A stretch of 14,970 nucleotides of DNA from Bacillota bacterium (GTDB lineage Bacteria > Bacillota > Clostridia > DSM-8532), in the NCBI GenBank assembly GCA_023426765.1, contig JAEZBW010000154.1, forward strand, positions 1-14,970, written 5' to 3'. Below are positions 1 to 7,051 of this stretch, in pieces; within the stretch, counting starts at the first letter, position 1; each line of letters begins with the position of its first letter. The notes under the pieces are model-generated. The model was not told the origin of the DNA, searched no databases, and saw only the letters and a list, made by a program, of their open reading frames with translations. Both the position numbers and the translations under genes were made by a program.

Positions 1-2
1 AC

Positions 3-179
3 GCTGACGGATACGATATTTTGGGCGAATATATCACAAAAGAACGCGCTTTACAGGTACTTGATGAGATACAGCAGGCTATAACGAACTACGCTAATAC
101 ACTGGAATATAACAAAACTCAAGCCAACAGTGGGCAATGCGACGCTATTTGGCCGGTCTATGAAATGCCTGCAGAATAA
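3..179 (+). CDS. Small conserved phage protein, 3' end only
   Basis: This is the C-terminal 58 residues of an open frame that enters from the left edge, ending at TAA 177-179. The visible part runs from an ILGEYITKERALQVLDEIQ stretch to a closing YEMPAE. From memory, this resembles a family of roughly 80-100 aa phage proteins in Clostridia and Bacilli, which have a short beta-sheet N-terminus, a 'GxYxTxExAxxVLxEI' helix and a C-terminal 'MP' motif. No function is established for that family that I know of. The next gene follows 15 bases later behind a strong SD, so the two are probably co-transcribed. The frame is clear, but the family match is from memory and the start is not visible. Confidence 0.7.
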   Translation, partial: ADGYDILGEYITKERALQVLDEIQQAITNYANTLEYNKTQANSGQCDAIWPVYEMPAE

Positions 180-194
180 AAGGAGGTTGAGGTA

Positions 195-824
195 GTGAAG
201 TACAAGGTTGGAGATAGGGTGGAAGCTGTTGAAATTTTCGGTCCCATCAAACAAAGGGATACAGGCACAGTAAGGGAGGTTCATGACATCGGTACTATTG
301 GTGTGGAGTGGGACAAGAAGATAGCGGACGATTTTTCTTGGAACGGACATGGCTATTATGTGTCCGAATGGATTCTCCGTCTTACCGAACCCGCACCCAT
401 ACACGCATACGATCTGATGAAACTTGCGGCAGAGAATCCACAGGAGTATAAGGGCAAGAGGTATGAAGTTGTCGGATTAGGAGCAGCCGCAATTGATACT
501 TGCGGACACGAACATAAGGTTATTACCATTACTGAAGAAGGTTCATTTGGCGACGGTACTTTGAGATTGTATGTTTCTAATATTACTGAGCTTATCGAAA
601 TCCTGCCCGAACCAAAGCCGGTCAGTTTTGACGAAGCACGTAAGGTTTATGAAGAAGGCAAGATAATAATTGCTAAATATCCAGGCTTTAATGACGGCCA
701 AACGTTAACTGTAAAGTATTGGAAAAGCGATGATGGAGCCGATAACTTCATGCCGTCTGATGAATTTAATTGTGGCATATCGTTTTACATTATAAGAACA
801 GCCAAGTGGTACATCGAACCATAA
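195..824 (+). CDS. Hypothetical phage protein with N-terminal SH3-like fold
   Basis: This 209-aa protein starts at GTG 195, placed by a strong SD (AGGAGG at 181-186) with no better in-frame start nearby. Residues 1-63 (KYKVGDRVEAVEIFG, a DTGTVREV turn, GTIGVEWD) look like a small beta-barrel of the SH3/KOW kind, a type found in short phage proteins. Residues 64-209 are unlike anything I recognise. They include a helix around HAYDLMKLAAENPQEYKGKRYEV, a beta-rich middle and a second helix (SFDEARKVYEEGK), which suggests two related halves. There is no signal peptide or membrane segment. The order of folds is inferred from sequence pattern only, and the function is unknown. Confidence 0.75.
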   Translation: MKYKVGDRVEAVEIFGPIKQRDTGTVREVHDIGTIGVEWDKKIADDFSWNGHGYYVSEWILRLTEPAPIHAYDLMKLAAENPQEYKGKRYEVVGLGAAAIDTCGHEHKVITITEEGSFGDGTLRLYVSNITELIEILPEPKPVSFDEARKVYEEGKIIIAKYPGFNDGQTLTVKYWKSDDGADNFMPSDEFNCGISFYIIRTAKWYIEP

Positions 825-829
825 AGAAA

Positions 830-846
830 GCCCCATTCAGAGGGGC
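830..846 (-). terminator. GC hairpin with U-tract on the minus strand
   Basis: GCCCC (830-834) pairs with GGGGC (842-846) around a 7-base loop. Read on the minus strand the stem is followed by TTTCTTTAT, as in an intrinsic terminator. On the + strand it is followed by AAAG, so it is a poor terminator for the gene it follows. It may stop antisense transcripts or protect the 3' end of the upstream message. The stem is short, so this is a moderate call. Confidence 0.35.
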
Positions 847-911
847 AAAGTAAAATTGTTCATGGTTATTTTATCATAACTAAATACAAAAGGAAAGGAG
901 GTAGACACACA

Positions 912-1310
912 TTGGATAAATTGAATATCGCAAACATTGCACGAGGTTCACTTCTTGAGAGGGCTGATATTGAAATCGATACGGTCCTGAGAAACATCAT
1001 GGACAAGAACACCGACTACAAGAAGGCGCGAAAAGTTACACTGGAGCTTGAATTTAAGGCAATGGATGAAACAAGGGAAAATGTTGCAGTATCGTTGAAA
1101 GCCAAAAGCTCTGTCCAACCGTACAATCCGGTGATTACTCAGATATTTGTCGGGCAGGATGGCGCCGGTCAGGTTGTTGCTGAGGAATACATCAGGAACA
1201 AGGACGTTATGCCGGGACAAACAGCTTTGCAGGTTGACACAGAGACCGGCGAGATAGTAGAGCCGGGCGAAAATACAACAGGTAGAAAGATCGTTAATAT
1301 CAACCGGTAA
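912..1310 (+). CDS. Phage protein of the 'replication terminator protein' type
   Basis: This 132-aa protein starts at TTG 912, fixed by AAAGGAGGT at 894-902 nine bases upstream. The N-terminus LNIANIARGSLLERADIEIDTVLRNI, then a KVTLELEFKA strand and the region 'VSLKAKSSVQPYNPVITQIFVG' match from memory a phage family from Clostridia. Databases label it replication terminator protein, but to my knowledge that label rests on weak evidence. In family members I recall, a short helix is followed by an all-beta domain. The tail (QVDTETGEIVEPGENTT) looks disordered. An 87-base gap precedes it and the 243-aa protein follows 27 bases later, a pairing I recall from other phages. The family call is fairly firm and the biochemical role is not. 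Confidence 0.7.
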   Translation: MDKLNIANIARGSLLERADIEIDTVLRNIMDKNTDYKKARKVTLELEFKAMDETRENVAVSLKAKSSVQPYNPVITQIFVGQDGAGQVVAEEYIRNKDVMPGQTALQVDTETGEIVEPGENTTGRKIVNINR

Positions 1311-1337
1311 TCCCGGTAGGAAGGAAGTACGAAACGC

Positions 1338-2069
1338 ATGAGCATTTTAAAAGATGCATTGCAGTACCTTGTAAGCTTGAAAGATACCAAGGTAATCGAG
1401 ATCAACGGCGAGCAGTACGCTACAGAAAATCTTGTAAGGATCCCAAAGGTATACGATCCCACACCCAAGGCTTCAGCAATAGGAATTCAGACATTGACAG
1501 GACTTGTTGACTACATAAAAGAGAACGTTGACAACCTTCAGGGCCCGCTGGTCGTACACATTGTCTCACCTACTCGGGTATCAGTATTCTCAGAACTCAG
1601 GGCAGATAAAGCCCGCGAAACCTTCATTGATTGCACGGGCTGGACCCCTCATATCAATTACGGTGAGTTCATGGATGTGGAGAAATTTAATATCATGATT
1701 CAGTCCTGTTTCCTGCCGAACGAGGCATCTGCAGCAGTGCTGAGAGTGGTCGGCAACATCGTTGAGGAAAATGTCCAGAACACATCGGACGATGGAGTAT
1801 CACAGAAGGTAACGGCAAAGGCCGGTATAGCTAAAGTAGCTGACATCAATGTTCCTAATCCGGTTATTCTGTGCCCGTTCCGTACATTTGCAGAAGTAGA
1901 TCAGCCTGATAGCAAGTTTGTATTCAGGATGCGCGGCGGTGATGGTAACGGTGTTAGAGCGGCTATTTTTGAAGCTGATGGCGGTATCTGGCGCATATAT
2001 GCTATGCAGAATGTCAAACAGTACCTGGCTGAAAAGTTGGAAGGCTGCAACGTCAAGATCATTTCATAA
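1338..2069 (+). CDS. Conserved phage protein of unknown function, companion of RTP-like gene
   Basis: This 243-aa protein starts at ATG 1338 behind AAGGAAG (1321-1327). It has no membrane segment, signal peptide or obvious catalytic motif. Recognisable blocks are TLTGLVDYIKENVD (about residues 52-66), VVHIVSPTRVSVFSEL (about 71-87), FMDVEKFNIMIQSCF, DDGVSQKVTAKAGIA, PFRTFAEVDQPDSKFVFR and FEADGGIWRIYAMQNVKQYL. From memory these occur together in a widespread phage family of Firmicutes, usually next to the RTP-like gene. The product could be a core early protein, but I cannot name a function. It is followed directly by a strong hairpin and a gene-free stretch, so it probably ends a transcription segment. 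Confidence 0.75.
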   Translation: MSILKDALQYLVSLKDTKVIEINGEQYATENLVRIPKVYDPTPKASAIGIQTLTGLVDYIKENVDNLQGPLVVHIVSPTRVSVFSELRADKARETFIDCTGWTPHINYGEFMDVEKFNIMIQSCFLPNEASAAVLRVVGNIVEENVQNTSDDGVSQKVTAKAGIAKVADINVPNPVILCPFRTFAEVDQPDSKFVFRMRGGDGNGVRAAIFEADGGIWRIYAMQNVKQYLAEKLEGCNVKIIS

Positions 2070-2077
2070 AAAGAAAA

Positions 2078-2096
2078 AGGCCGCAAGTAGCGGCCT
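2078..2096 (-). terminator. Seven-bp hairpin, minus-strand intrinsic terminator
   Basis: AGGCCGC (2078-2084) pairs perfectly with GCGGCCT (2090-2096) around loop AAGTA. On the minus strand the stem runs into TTTTTCTTTTTATG, a textbook intrinsic terminator. On the + strand it is followed by GAAAAAAATG, with no U-tract. It lies nine bases after the stop codon of the 243-aa gene. It could end antisense transcription or cap the 3' end of the upstream mRNA. Confidence 0.55.
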
Positions 2097-2150
2097 GAAA
2101 AAATGTCAAGATTATTCTATCACAAATGAAATCTCCTTGTAAATACCAAC

Positions 2151-2255
2151 GAGGCGGCGGCGTGGCGATATGACACGCACAGGCGTGGGTTTAGCCGAAT
2201 GGTTCCATTGCTTGCAAAGCCGAATGGTTAAGTAGGGGAAGGACCTACCCGCCTC
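2151..2255 (+). ncRNA. Candidate structured RNA in a gene-free segment
   Basis: The gap 2070-2341 has no convincing gene. Inside it GAGGCGG (2151-2157) can pair with CCGCCTC (2249-2255). Two bases inside the 5' arm lies hairpin GCGTG (2160-2164)/CACGC (2174-2178). Immediately before the 3' arm lies hairpin GTAGG (2232-2236)/CCTAC (2244-2248) with a 7-base loop. A competing stem pairs CACGC (2174-2178) with GCGTG (2183-2187) over loop ACAG. The middle holds a 12-base direct repeat. The spacing resembles tRNA acceptor, D and T arms, but there is no T-loop consensus, no D-loop GG and no CCA end, so it is not a tRNA. I matched no known RNA family. The fold was worked out by hand without energy calculation. 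Confidence 0.3.
2193..2229 (+). repeat. 12-bp direct repeat pair, 25-bp period
   Basis: AGCCGAATGGTT occurs at 2193-2204 and again at 2218-2229, in the middle of the candidate RNA. Between the copies lies CCATTGCTTGCAA. CCATT (2205-2209) can pair with AATGG from either copy, so the two copies could take part in alternative pairings. The pair could instead be a protein-binding site in DNA. Confidence 0.6.
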
Positions 2256-2263
2256 AATACACC

Positions 2264-2299
2264 AAAGATAAAGCACAGCAGATATACAAAAGATAAAGC
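2264..2299 (+). repeat. 11-bp direct repeat pair AAAGATAAAGC
   Basis: AAAGATAAAGC occurs at 2264-2274 and 2289-2299, again with a 25-base offset, the same period as the 12-bp repeat just upstream. The second copy leads into the hairpin at 2303-2318. The role is unknown; a binding site or remnant of a duplication are both possible. Confidence 0.55.
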
Positions 2300-2302
2300 C
2301 CC

Positions 2303-2318
2303 CCCTCGAATCGGAGGG
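2303..2318. terminator. Weak CCCTC/GAGGG hairpin upstream of the 107-aa gene
   Basis: CCCTC (2303-2307) pairs with GAGGG (2314-2318) over a 6-base loop. The motif TAAAGCC stands just upstream, as in the other intergenic hairpins of this window, giving GGCTTTATC on the minus strand. It sits 24 bases before the next start and does not obviously block its SD. It is a weak terminator candidate. Confidence 0.25.
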
Positions 2319-2341
2319 AATCAAAAGAAAGAAGGGATGGA

Positions 2342-2665
2342 ATGGCAGTTGAACGCAAGATATACAGCCCATGGGCCTTTACTGAAAATTCAGGCGAAAA
2401 GGGCAGTATGAACTATCAAATCTATGAAGAGGAACTTGAGCCACAGGCAAAGCAATTCTACGGCAATGAACAGCCTACCGAGCAGGATGAAAAAGAATTC
2501 ACCTGCTACAAGTGCATCAAGCATGGATATGCTCACAATGTTTACAGGATTCTTAGCAATCCGCACAAACTCACTACTCTCCAGCTTGCACTTATTTGTG
2601 ACGATGGCAATCTTTGCTTTGGCTACAGGATGGAAGGCAATGATATCGCAATTCATACGGATTAG
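2342..2665 (+). CDS. Hypothetical small acidic phage protein
   Basis: This 107-aa protein is unrecognised. Residues 23-107, from MNYQIYEEELEP, are acidic and include FTCYKCIKHGYAHNVYRIL, where a CxxC pair may bind metal. The rest (LTTLQLALICDDGNLCFGYRMEGNDIAIHTD) looks like a compact beta-hairpin end. Two starts are possible. ATG 2342 sits behind GAAGGG (2331-2336). ATG 2408 sits behind AAAAGGG (2397-2403) and would give an 85-aa protein. The first 22 residues look less protein-like, so the shorter form is quite possible. The stop TAG 2663-2665 is 14 bases before the next start. Confidence 0.55.
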   Translation: MAVERKIYSPWAFTENSGEKGSMNYQIYEEELEPQAKQFYGNEQPTEQDEKEFTCYKCIKHGYAHNVYRILSNPHKLTTLQLALICDDGNLCFGYRMEGNDIAIHTD

Positions 2666-2679
2666 AAAGGATGGTCCGA

Positions 2680-2832
2680 ATGGCTGAGATCAATATACCA
2701 ATCCATGACATCATTGTTGAATATGACGGGATTACACTTGTCGAGCAGAATGGCGGCAAGACAAAAATACTAATGAGCGAGCAGGAGCAAGAATTGCTCA
2801 AGGAGCGATTGGAGGAAGATAAGCATGGATGA
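2680..2832 (+). CDS. Small hypothetical protein, 50 aa
   Basis: ATG 2680 lies eight bases after AAAGGA (2666-2671) and opens a 50-codon frame that reads MAEINIPIHDIIVEYDGITL and ends in a charged helix (SEQEQELLKERLEEDKHG). An earlier in-frame ATG at 2671 is too close to the SD. Its last eight bases overlap the start of the membrane-protein gene at 2825, typical of translational coupling. It has two short strands and a C-terminal coiled-coil-like helix. No family is recognised. SD, coupling and absence of a gap favour a real gene. Confidence 0.6.
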   Translation: MAEINIPIHDIIVEYDGITLVEQNGGKTKILMSEQEQELLKERLEEDKHG

Positions 2833-3352
2833 TTGGGGTGGCCCGTGGAAGCGCGAACAGGAAGAGAAAGCAGAGATTAGAAGGGGAATAGTTGTATTTG
2901 CACTAATCACAGTAGCAGTAGTTGTCCTGGTATTTATCGGATTATTAGCTAAAATCGTATTTTTCCCGACCTATGTCGCAGAGCAGTCGATAGACACGGC
3001 CTACGAAGTAGTAGACAAGGTTATGGATAGCGATAAGGCGATTGCTGACTACGAATGGTTTAAATCGCAGGAGGCCTATATCCGCCAGTGCCTGCGGAAC
3101 GAGGAAATTGCAAAGGAAGAATGGGATATCTTCAAGGCAGAACTCCCGGAGGACAGAGATAAGTGGGACAGGGACGATAAGACTGAGGAAGCAAGCCTCC
3201 GGAATAGTTACTATGCATTGCAAAAGCTTACCAACAAAGCAATGGAGGATTATAACGCACGATCCTCTATGACAACAAGGAGCGTATTCAAAGATAACCT
3301 GCCTTCGAATATAGACCGTGCGTTCTATGCAGGTAAAAAATTAACTGAGTGA
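2825..3352 (+). CDS. Single-pass phage membrane protein
   Basis: This 175-aa protein starts at ATG 2825. Residues 1-20 are charged (MDDWGGPWKREQEEKAEIRR), and residues 21-47 form one long hydrophobic membrane helix (GIVVFALITVAVVVLVFIGLL). The remaining part of about 128 residues is helical and charged, probably outside by the positive-inside rule (KR and RR before the helix). Blocks such as IADYEWFKSQEAYIRQC, ALQKLTNKAMEDYNARSSMTTRSVFKDNLPSNID match from memory a phage family with a membrane anchor and coiled-coil domain of unknown function. It precedes a lipoprotein gene by 13 bases, so both products may act at the cell surface, for example in exclusion of other phages. That role is inference only. 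Confidence 0.75.
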   Translation: MDDWGGPWKREQEEKAEIRRGIVVFALITVAVVVLVFIGLLAKIVFFPTYVAEQSIDTAYEVVDKVMDSDKAIADYEWFKSQEAYIRQCLRNEEIAKEEWDIFKAELPEDRDKWDRDDKTEEASLRNSYYALQKLTNKAMEDYNARSSMTTRSVFKDNLPSNIDRAFYAGKKLTE

Positions 3353-3365
3353 AGGAGAAAAAGTT

Positions 3366-3920
3366 ATGAAGAGGATATTTGCATTGATACTGGTATTAAC
3401 TCTGATGTTTGTGATGATGGGCTGTGAATATACACCGCCGGAGCCGTCAAGCCACGAAACTGCGGCCAAAGCAAACGAGGAAGTTGTTAAGGACCTTGTT
3501 GCGAATGATGCATTACCGCAGGTAACGAGATCATTGGAAAGAGAGAACGTCAAGCGCAGAATTGAATTTATCAATCAACCTGATCGTATAGGTTATTTAT
3601 ACCTATTATCAGATGCCGGACAGCTTATTAAAGAGGTACAAGTACTCGGTAAAGTGAGTAGCTTGAACAGCTATCTGACACCAATGGAGGATATCCAAAT
3701 CATAGGCCACCGCGGGGATAGCTCTTATCACATGGAAACACCTATTGTAACACAGGCAGCGGATCTTGACGGTACATACGGCGAAAACGCAAAGGGCATA
3801 TTTTGGTTCACTCCAGATGGTGTATATCAGGAATGGTCAGGCCTCTACTTCTATAGCGGTGAACGAATGACATTCACCACACAGCCGTTACTTGTTGAAC
3901 GGATCGATACCGAGCAGTGA
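3366..3920 (+). CDS. Phage-encoded lipoprotein
   Basis: This 184-aa protein starts at ATG 3366, eight bases after AAGGAG (3352-3357). The N-terminus is a lipoprotein signal: KR, a hydrophobic core (IFALILVLTLMFVMM) and cysteine at residue 20 preceded by glycine. The -3 position is Met, a tolerated variant of the lipobox. After a Pro/Ser-rich linker the mature domain carries RSLERENVKRRIEFINQPDRIGYLYLL and KVSSLNSYLTPME. From memory these blocks are conserved in a phage family found in Clostridia and Bacilli with unknown function. The mature protein would be anchored to the outer face of the host membrane. Phage lipoproteins in other systems block DNA injection by rivals; that is only a possible parallel here. 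Confidence 0.75.
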   Translation: MKRIFALILVLTLMFVMMGCEYTPPEPSSHETAAKANEEVVKDLVANDALPQVTRSLERENVKRRIEFINQPDRIGYLYLLSDAGQLIKEVQVLGKVSSLNSYLTPMEDIQIIGHRGDSSYHMETPIVTQAADLDGTYGENAKGIFWFTPDGVYQEWSGLYFYSGERMTFTTQPLLVERIDTEQ

Positions 3921-3923
3921 CCT

Positions 3924-4049
3924 ATGAGCGAGATATACTGCCAGCACCCGGACTGTATCAGATACATGTATCCGTGCATATCAAAATTCGATGTCATGTC
4001 AAAACATTGCGACACTTACATTAAAAGAAAATTCACAGGGGAGGTACCA
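3924..4049 (+). other. In-frame cysteine-rich leader upstream of the ATPase gene
   Basis: From ATG 3924 the ATPase frame is open upstream of its likely start for 42 codons without a stop. The leader (MSEIYCQHPDCIRYMYPCIS and on to KFTGEVP) has cysteines at residues 6, 11, 18 and 29 and a histidine at 8 and 28, spaced like a small metal-binding module. The upstream SD is weak. It could be an alternative long form of the ATPase, a former separate zinc-finger gene fused by loss of its stop, or untranslated sequence that is open by chance. Confidence 0.35.
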
Positions 4050-6098
4050 ATGAGGATAAAAACATTATCGATTAAAAATTTTAAAGGAATACTCGAACTG
4101 ATGATCAAGGCTGACGGCAAAAACGTTAACATCTACGGTGACAATGCCGCCGGAAAGACCACCATATTTGATGCTTTTTGCTGGCTTCTGTTCGGCAAGG
4201 ACAGTTTGAACCGGGCAGACTTCGGCATTAAGCCAATTGACCCCGAAACCCAGGAACCGATACATGGCATTGAAACAGAAGTAAAGGCGATCCTTGACCT
4301 GGACGGGAGCACATTGATTATCGAAAAAAGATACTACGAGAACTGGGTAAAAGAACGCGGAGCAGCAGAAAAGACCTTCAAGGGCAATACCACAGATTAC
4401 TATATCGATGGTGTGCCGGTCAAAAAAGCGCAGTATGACAGCCGTATTGCTGACATAGCAGACGAGAAGGCGTTCAAGCTCCTTACCAATCCGCTGTTCT
4501 TCAATGACGATAAAGCTTTTCCATGGAAGGACCGCCGCAAATTGATTATCGAGGTTTGCGGTGACATATCGGATGAAGAAGTTATGGAAACCAATTCTAA
4601 GCTATCAAACTTGAAGGATATCCTGGGTACTCACGACACCGAACAGCACAAGGCGTACATAAAGGCAAAGCAGTCTGAAATCAACAAAGAGCTGGAGAAG
4701 ATCCCTGCAAAAATCACAGAGAATAAAAACATGATGCCTGATACTACAGGCATTGTCGTATCGGTTGTTCAGAAGGAAATAGCAGAGTTAAAGAAGCAGC
4801 AGGACGAGCTTCGCTCCGAGAAGGTCAGAATCACATCGGGCGGCGAGATCGCAGAGAAGAACAAGCGGCTGGCTGAGATAGATGCACAGCTTATCGGGTT
4901 GAAAACTGCACATGAACAGAAGAAAAACGATGCGGTCAAGGACCTTATTGAGAAGTCCAATGCGGCATTGACAAAGCACAGGAACCTGCAGAATGATTAT
5001 CTTTCCAAGCAGGGCGAGATAGACGTATGTAAACGACAGATAAGTACGCTGGAAGCAGAGATAGAAGCACTTTACGATAAGTACGATGCTATTGAGGCTG
5101 AGGAATTCTCTTATCCTGAATTCGCTTTTGACAAATCCACTGTTGTATCAGATGAAACCGATTGTTCATGCCCTACCTGCCGCCAGCCAGTTTCGCAGGA
5201 GCAGATTGAAGCGGTGATGGAGATAGCCTACCATCAATACGAAGGAGCTAAACAGAAGGCATTTGAAGCCTTTAACTTGGATAAGTCCACTCGTCTCGAA
5301 AAGATCAAGGATACCGGCAAACAGACAAGGGATGCACTTGACAAGAAGAAGGCTGAGAAAACAAAGCTTGAAGGTGAACTGGCAGAACTGGAAAAGCACG
5401 GCAAGCTTGCAAAGTCTGAGGTTGAAGCTATCACGAAGCAGATACAGCAGGCGGAGGATAGCCAGACAGATGTAACTGCAACACCGGAATACAAAGCGAA
5501 GTCGGCGGAGAAAGCACAGGTGCAGGCAGCAATAGAGCAGTTGAAAGATGGAGGCCAGGTCAGGGCCGAAGAGATAGACGAACAGATAGGCGAGCTTGAG
5601 ACGAAAGTTGAGGGACTGAAAGCAAAGAAGCAGTCTGTCGAGGATACCGAGAAATACAAGAACCGTATCGAAGAACTGAAGGCTGACGAAAAGCGGCTGG
5701 CGAAAGAGTATGAGCAGTTGGAAAGCGAGCTGTTCATTGTTGAAGAATTTATTCGCACAAAAGTCAGGATGCTGGACGAGAAGATCAATGGCCGGTTCAA
5801 GTATGTCCGATTTAAACTCTTTAAGCAGCTTGTTTCAGGCGGCCTTGAAGAATGCTGTGAGGCTCTTATCAACACCAACGGATGCTTTACGCCGTACTCC
5901 GATGCAAACGCCGCAGGGAGAATCAACGGAGGCATCGACATCATTAATACCCTGTCAGATCACTACAACTTCAACGCTCCGCTTTTCATAGACAACGCAG
6001 AATCGGTTGTTGGTCTGGCAAAGGCCAAGGGTCAGGTAATCCGCTTAGTAGTAAGCGGTTCAGATAAATCACTAAGGATAGAAACGGAGGATAAATAA
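4050..6098 (+). CDS. SbcC/Rad50-like ATPase with zinc hook
   Basis: This is an SMC-type ATPase, probably handling DNA ends in phage recombination and replication. I chose ATG 4050 (682 aa) because GGGGAGG stands six bases upstream and MRIKTLSIKNFKGI is how such proteins begin. Walker A is GDNAAGKTT at residues 30-38 (Lys36). The Q-loop region is followed by long heptad-rich helices (about 200-350 and 390-570). These are split by a zinc-hook-like turn with Cys372, Cys374 and Cys377 (CSCPTC) near the mid-point. The C-terminus has an ABC-like stretch NAAGRINGGIDIINTL and a Walker B-like PLFIDNAESV. It is shorter than bacterial SbcC (about 1000 aa) but the usual size for the phage version. RecT starts one base after its stop, supporting a joint role. 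No SbcD-like nuclease gene is present, though the MBL-fold gene is close by. Confidence 0.88.
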   Translation: MRIKTLSIKNFKGILELMIKADGKNVNIYGDNAAGKTTIFDAFCWLLFGKDSLNRADFGIKPIDPETQEPIHGIETEVKAILDLDGSTLIIEKRYYENWVKERGAAEKTFKGNTTDYYIDGVPVKKAQYDSRIADIADEKAFKLLTNPLFFNDDKAFPWKDRRKLIIEVCGDISDEEVMETNSKLSNLKDILGTHDTEQHKAYIKAKQSEINKELEKIPAKITENKNMMPDTTGIVVSVVQKEIAELKKQQDELRSEKVRITSGGEIAEKNKRLAEIDAQLIGLKTAHEQKKNDAVKDLIEKSNAALTKHRNLQNDYLSKQGEIDVCKRQISTLEAEIEALYDKYDAIEAEEFSYPEFAFDKSTVVSDETDCSCPTCRQPVSQEQIEAVMEIAYHQYEGAKQKAFEAFNLDKSTRLEKIKDTGKQTRDALDKKKAEKTKLEGELAELEKHGKLAKSEVEAITKQIQQAEDSQTDVTATPEYKAKSAEKAQVQAAIEQLKDGGQVRAEEIDEQIGELETKVEGLKAKKQSVEDTEKYKNRIEELKADEKRLAKEYEQLESELFIVEEFIRTKVRMLDEKINGRFKYVRFKLFKQLVSGGLEECCEALINTNGCFTPYSDANAAGRINGGIDIINTLSDHYNFNAPLFIDNAESVVGLAKAKGQVIRLVVSGSDKSLRIETEDK

Positions 6099-6099
6099 C

Positions 6100-7026
6100 A
6101 TGTCAAATCAGACGAGCACGCAGTTGGTCAAAAAGGAGACCATCGACATTGTAACCGCAAAAGTTAAGCAGTTCCAGAACAATGGTGAATTGTTTTTCCC
6201 GCCGAACTACAGCCCGGAGAATGCTTTGAAATCAGGATGGTTGATGCTTCAGGAAGTGCAGGACAAGAGCTTCAAGCCTGCGCTCCAGGTATGCACAAAG
6301 GAAAGCATTGCAAATGCACTTCTTAGCATGGTTGTACAAGGGCTTAATCCTGATAAGAAGCAGTGCTATTTCATAGTCTACGGCAACAAGCTCCAGATGC
6401 AGAGATCGTACTTCGGTTCGATGGTAGTAGCGAAAGCAGTTGATCCCGATGTTGATGAAATAGTCGCTGATGTGGTGTATGAGGGTGACGAATTCGAGTA
6501 CAGCAAGGTTCGCGGAAGGAATATTGTCACAAAGCATGTGCAGAAGCTGGAAAATGTACAGAAGGATAAAATTACTGCTGCATACTGCATCGTGGTTTAC
6601 CGGTCCGGCAAGGAAGAAGCAACGATAATGACCATGGATGAGATCAAACAGTCATGGATGCAGTCAAAAATGAAACCTGTTGACGAGAAGGGTAATATCA
6701 AGGCCGACAGCACACACGGCAAGTTTTCAGCTGAAATGTGCAAAAAGACTGTTATCAACAAGGCCTGTAAACCCATTATCAACTCCAGCGATGACGGTAA
6801 TATACTTGCCAGATTCGCCAAGCAGGAGTATGCAGACATTGCAGAAGCCGAAGCGGAAGATGAAATCAACGAATATGCCAATTCCGAGGTCATCGACATT
6901 GAATCTTCCGAAGTAGACGAACCTGTACAGGGCGAGCAGGAAACACCTGAAGCAGGCCCGGAACCCGATCAGGTCACAATGGATACTCCTTCCACCGGTA
7001 GCAAGCGCCGGGACAGGGGATTTTGA
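6100..7026 (+). CDS. recT: RecT family single-strand annealing protein
   Basis: This 308-aa protein starts at ATG 6100 behind CGGAGG (6085-6090). RecT proteins bind single-stranded DNA and pair complementary strands in phage recombination. Diagnostic stretches are FFPPNYSPENALKSGWLMLQ (about residues 32-51), SIANALLSMVVQGLNPDKKQCYFI (about 69-92), MQRSYFGSMVVAK and the MCKKTVINKACKPIINSS core. The C-terminal 60 residues are acidic and Pro/Glu/Ser-rich, likely disordered, ending in a basic KRRDRGF tip; such tails often bind partners. Its usual partner is a RecE-type or YqaJ-type exonuclease. None is seen here, so the upstream ATPase or the host may supply end processing. The length fits the family (about 270-320). 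Confidence 0.92.
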   Translation: MSNQTSTQLVKKETIDIVTAKVKQFQNNGELFFPPNYSPENALKSGWLMLQEVQDKSFKPALQVCTKESIANALLSMVVQGLNPDKKQCYFIVYGNKLQMQRSYFGSMVVAKAVDPDVDEIVADVVYEGDEFEYSKVRGRNIVTKHVQKLENVQKDKITAAYCIVVYRSGKEEATIMTMDEIKQSWMQSKMKPVDEKGNIKADSTHGKFSAEMCKKTVINKACKPIINSSDDGNILARFAKQEYADIAEAEAEDEINEYANSEVIDIESSEVDEPVQGEQETPEAGPEPDQVTMDTPSTGSKRRDRGF

Positions 7027-7031
7027 TAAAG

Positions 7032-7051
7032 CCGGGGGAGCAATCCCCCGG
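7032..7051. terminator. Very stable hairpin with GCAA tetraloop after recT
   Basis: CCGGGGGA (7032-7039) pairs with TCCCCCGG (7044-7051) over a GCAA loop, a GNRA tetraloop that strongly stabilises RNA hairpins. It starts five bases after the recT stop. The + strand downstream is AATATAAAAAG, with no U-tract, so simple termination is doubtful. The minus strand gives only CTTTATC. A role in mRNA 3'-end protection or processing between recT and the next gene is plausible. Confidence 0.5.

Noticed and set aside
856..886. Possible promoter, TTGTTC with TAAATA, before the RTP-like gene
   Set aside because: The spacer is 19 bases and both boxes are poor matches; not enough to list as a promoter.
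2126..2173. 15-codon frame starting MKSPCKYQRGGGVAI
   Set aside because: It is very short, has no SD, and lies in the hairpin-rich segment; it cannot be supported as a gene.
2151..2256. tRNA-like arrangement of acceptor, D and T arms
   Set aside because: There is no TTCRA T-loop, no GG in the D-loop, no clear anticodon arm, and the length of about 106 is too great. I kept it only as a candidate structured RNA.
2112..2372. 86-aa open frame on the minus strand across the gene-free segment
   Set aside because: It has no SD or recognisable domain, crosses into the start of a + strand gene, and has a composition typical of chance frames.
5234..5944. 236-aa Ser/Phe-rich open frame on the minus strand inside the ATPase gene
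   Set aside because: It is the antisense shadow of the coiled-coil region, with low-complexity composition, no SD and no family likeness.
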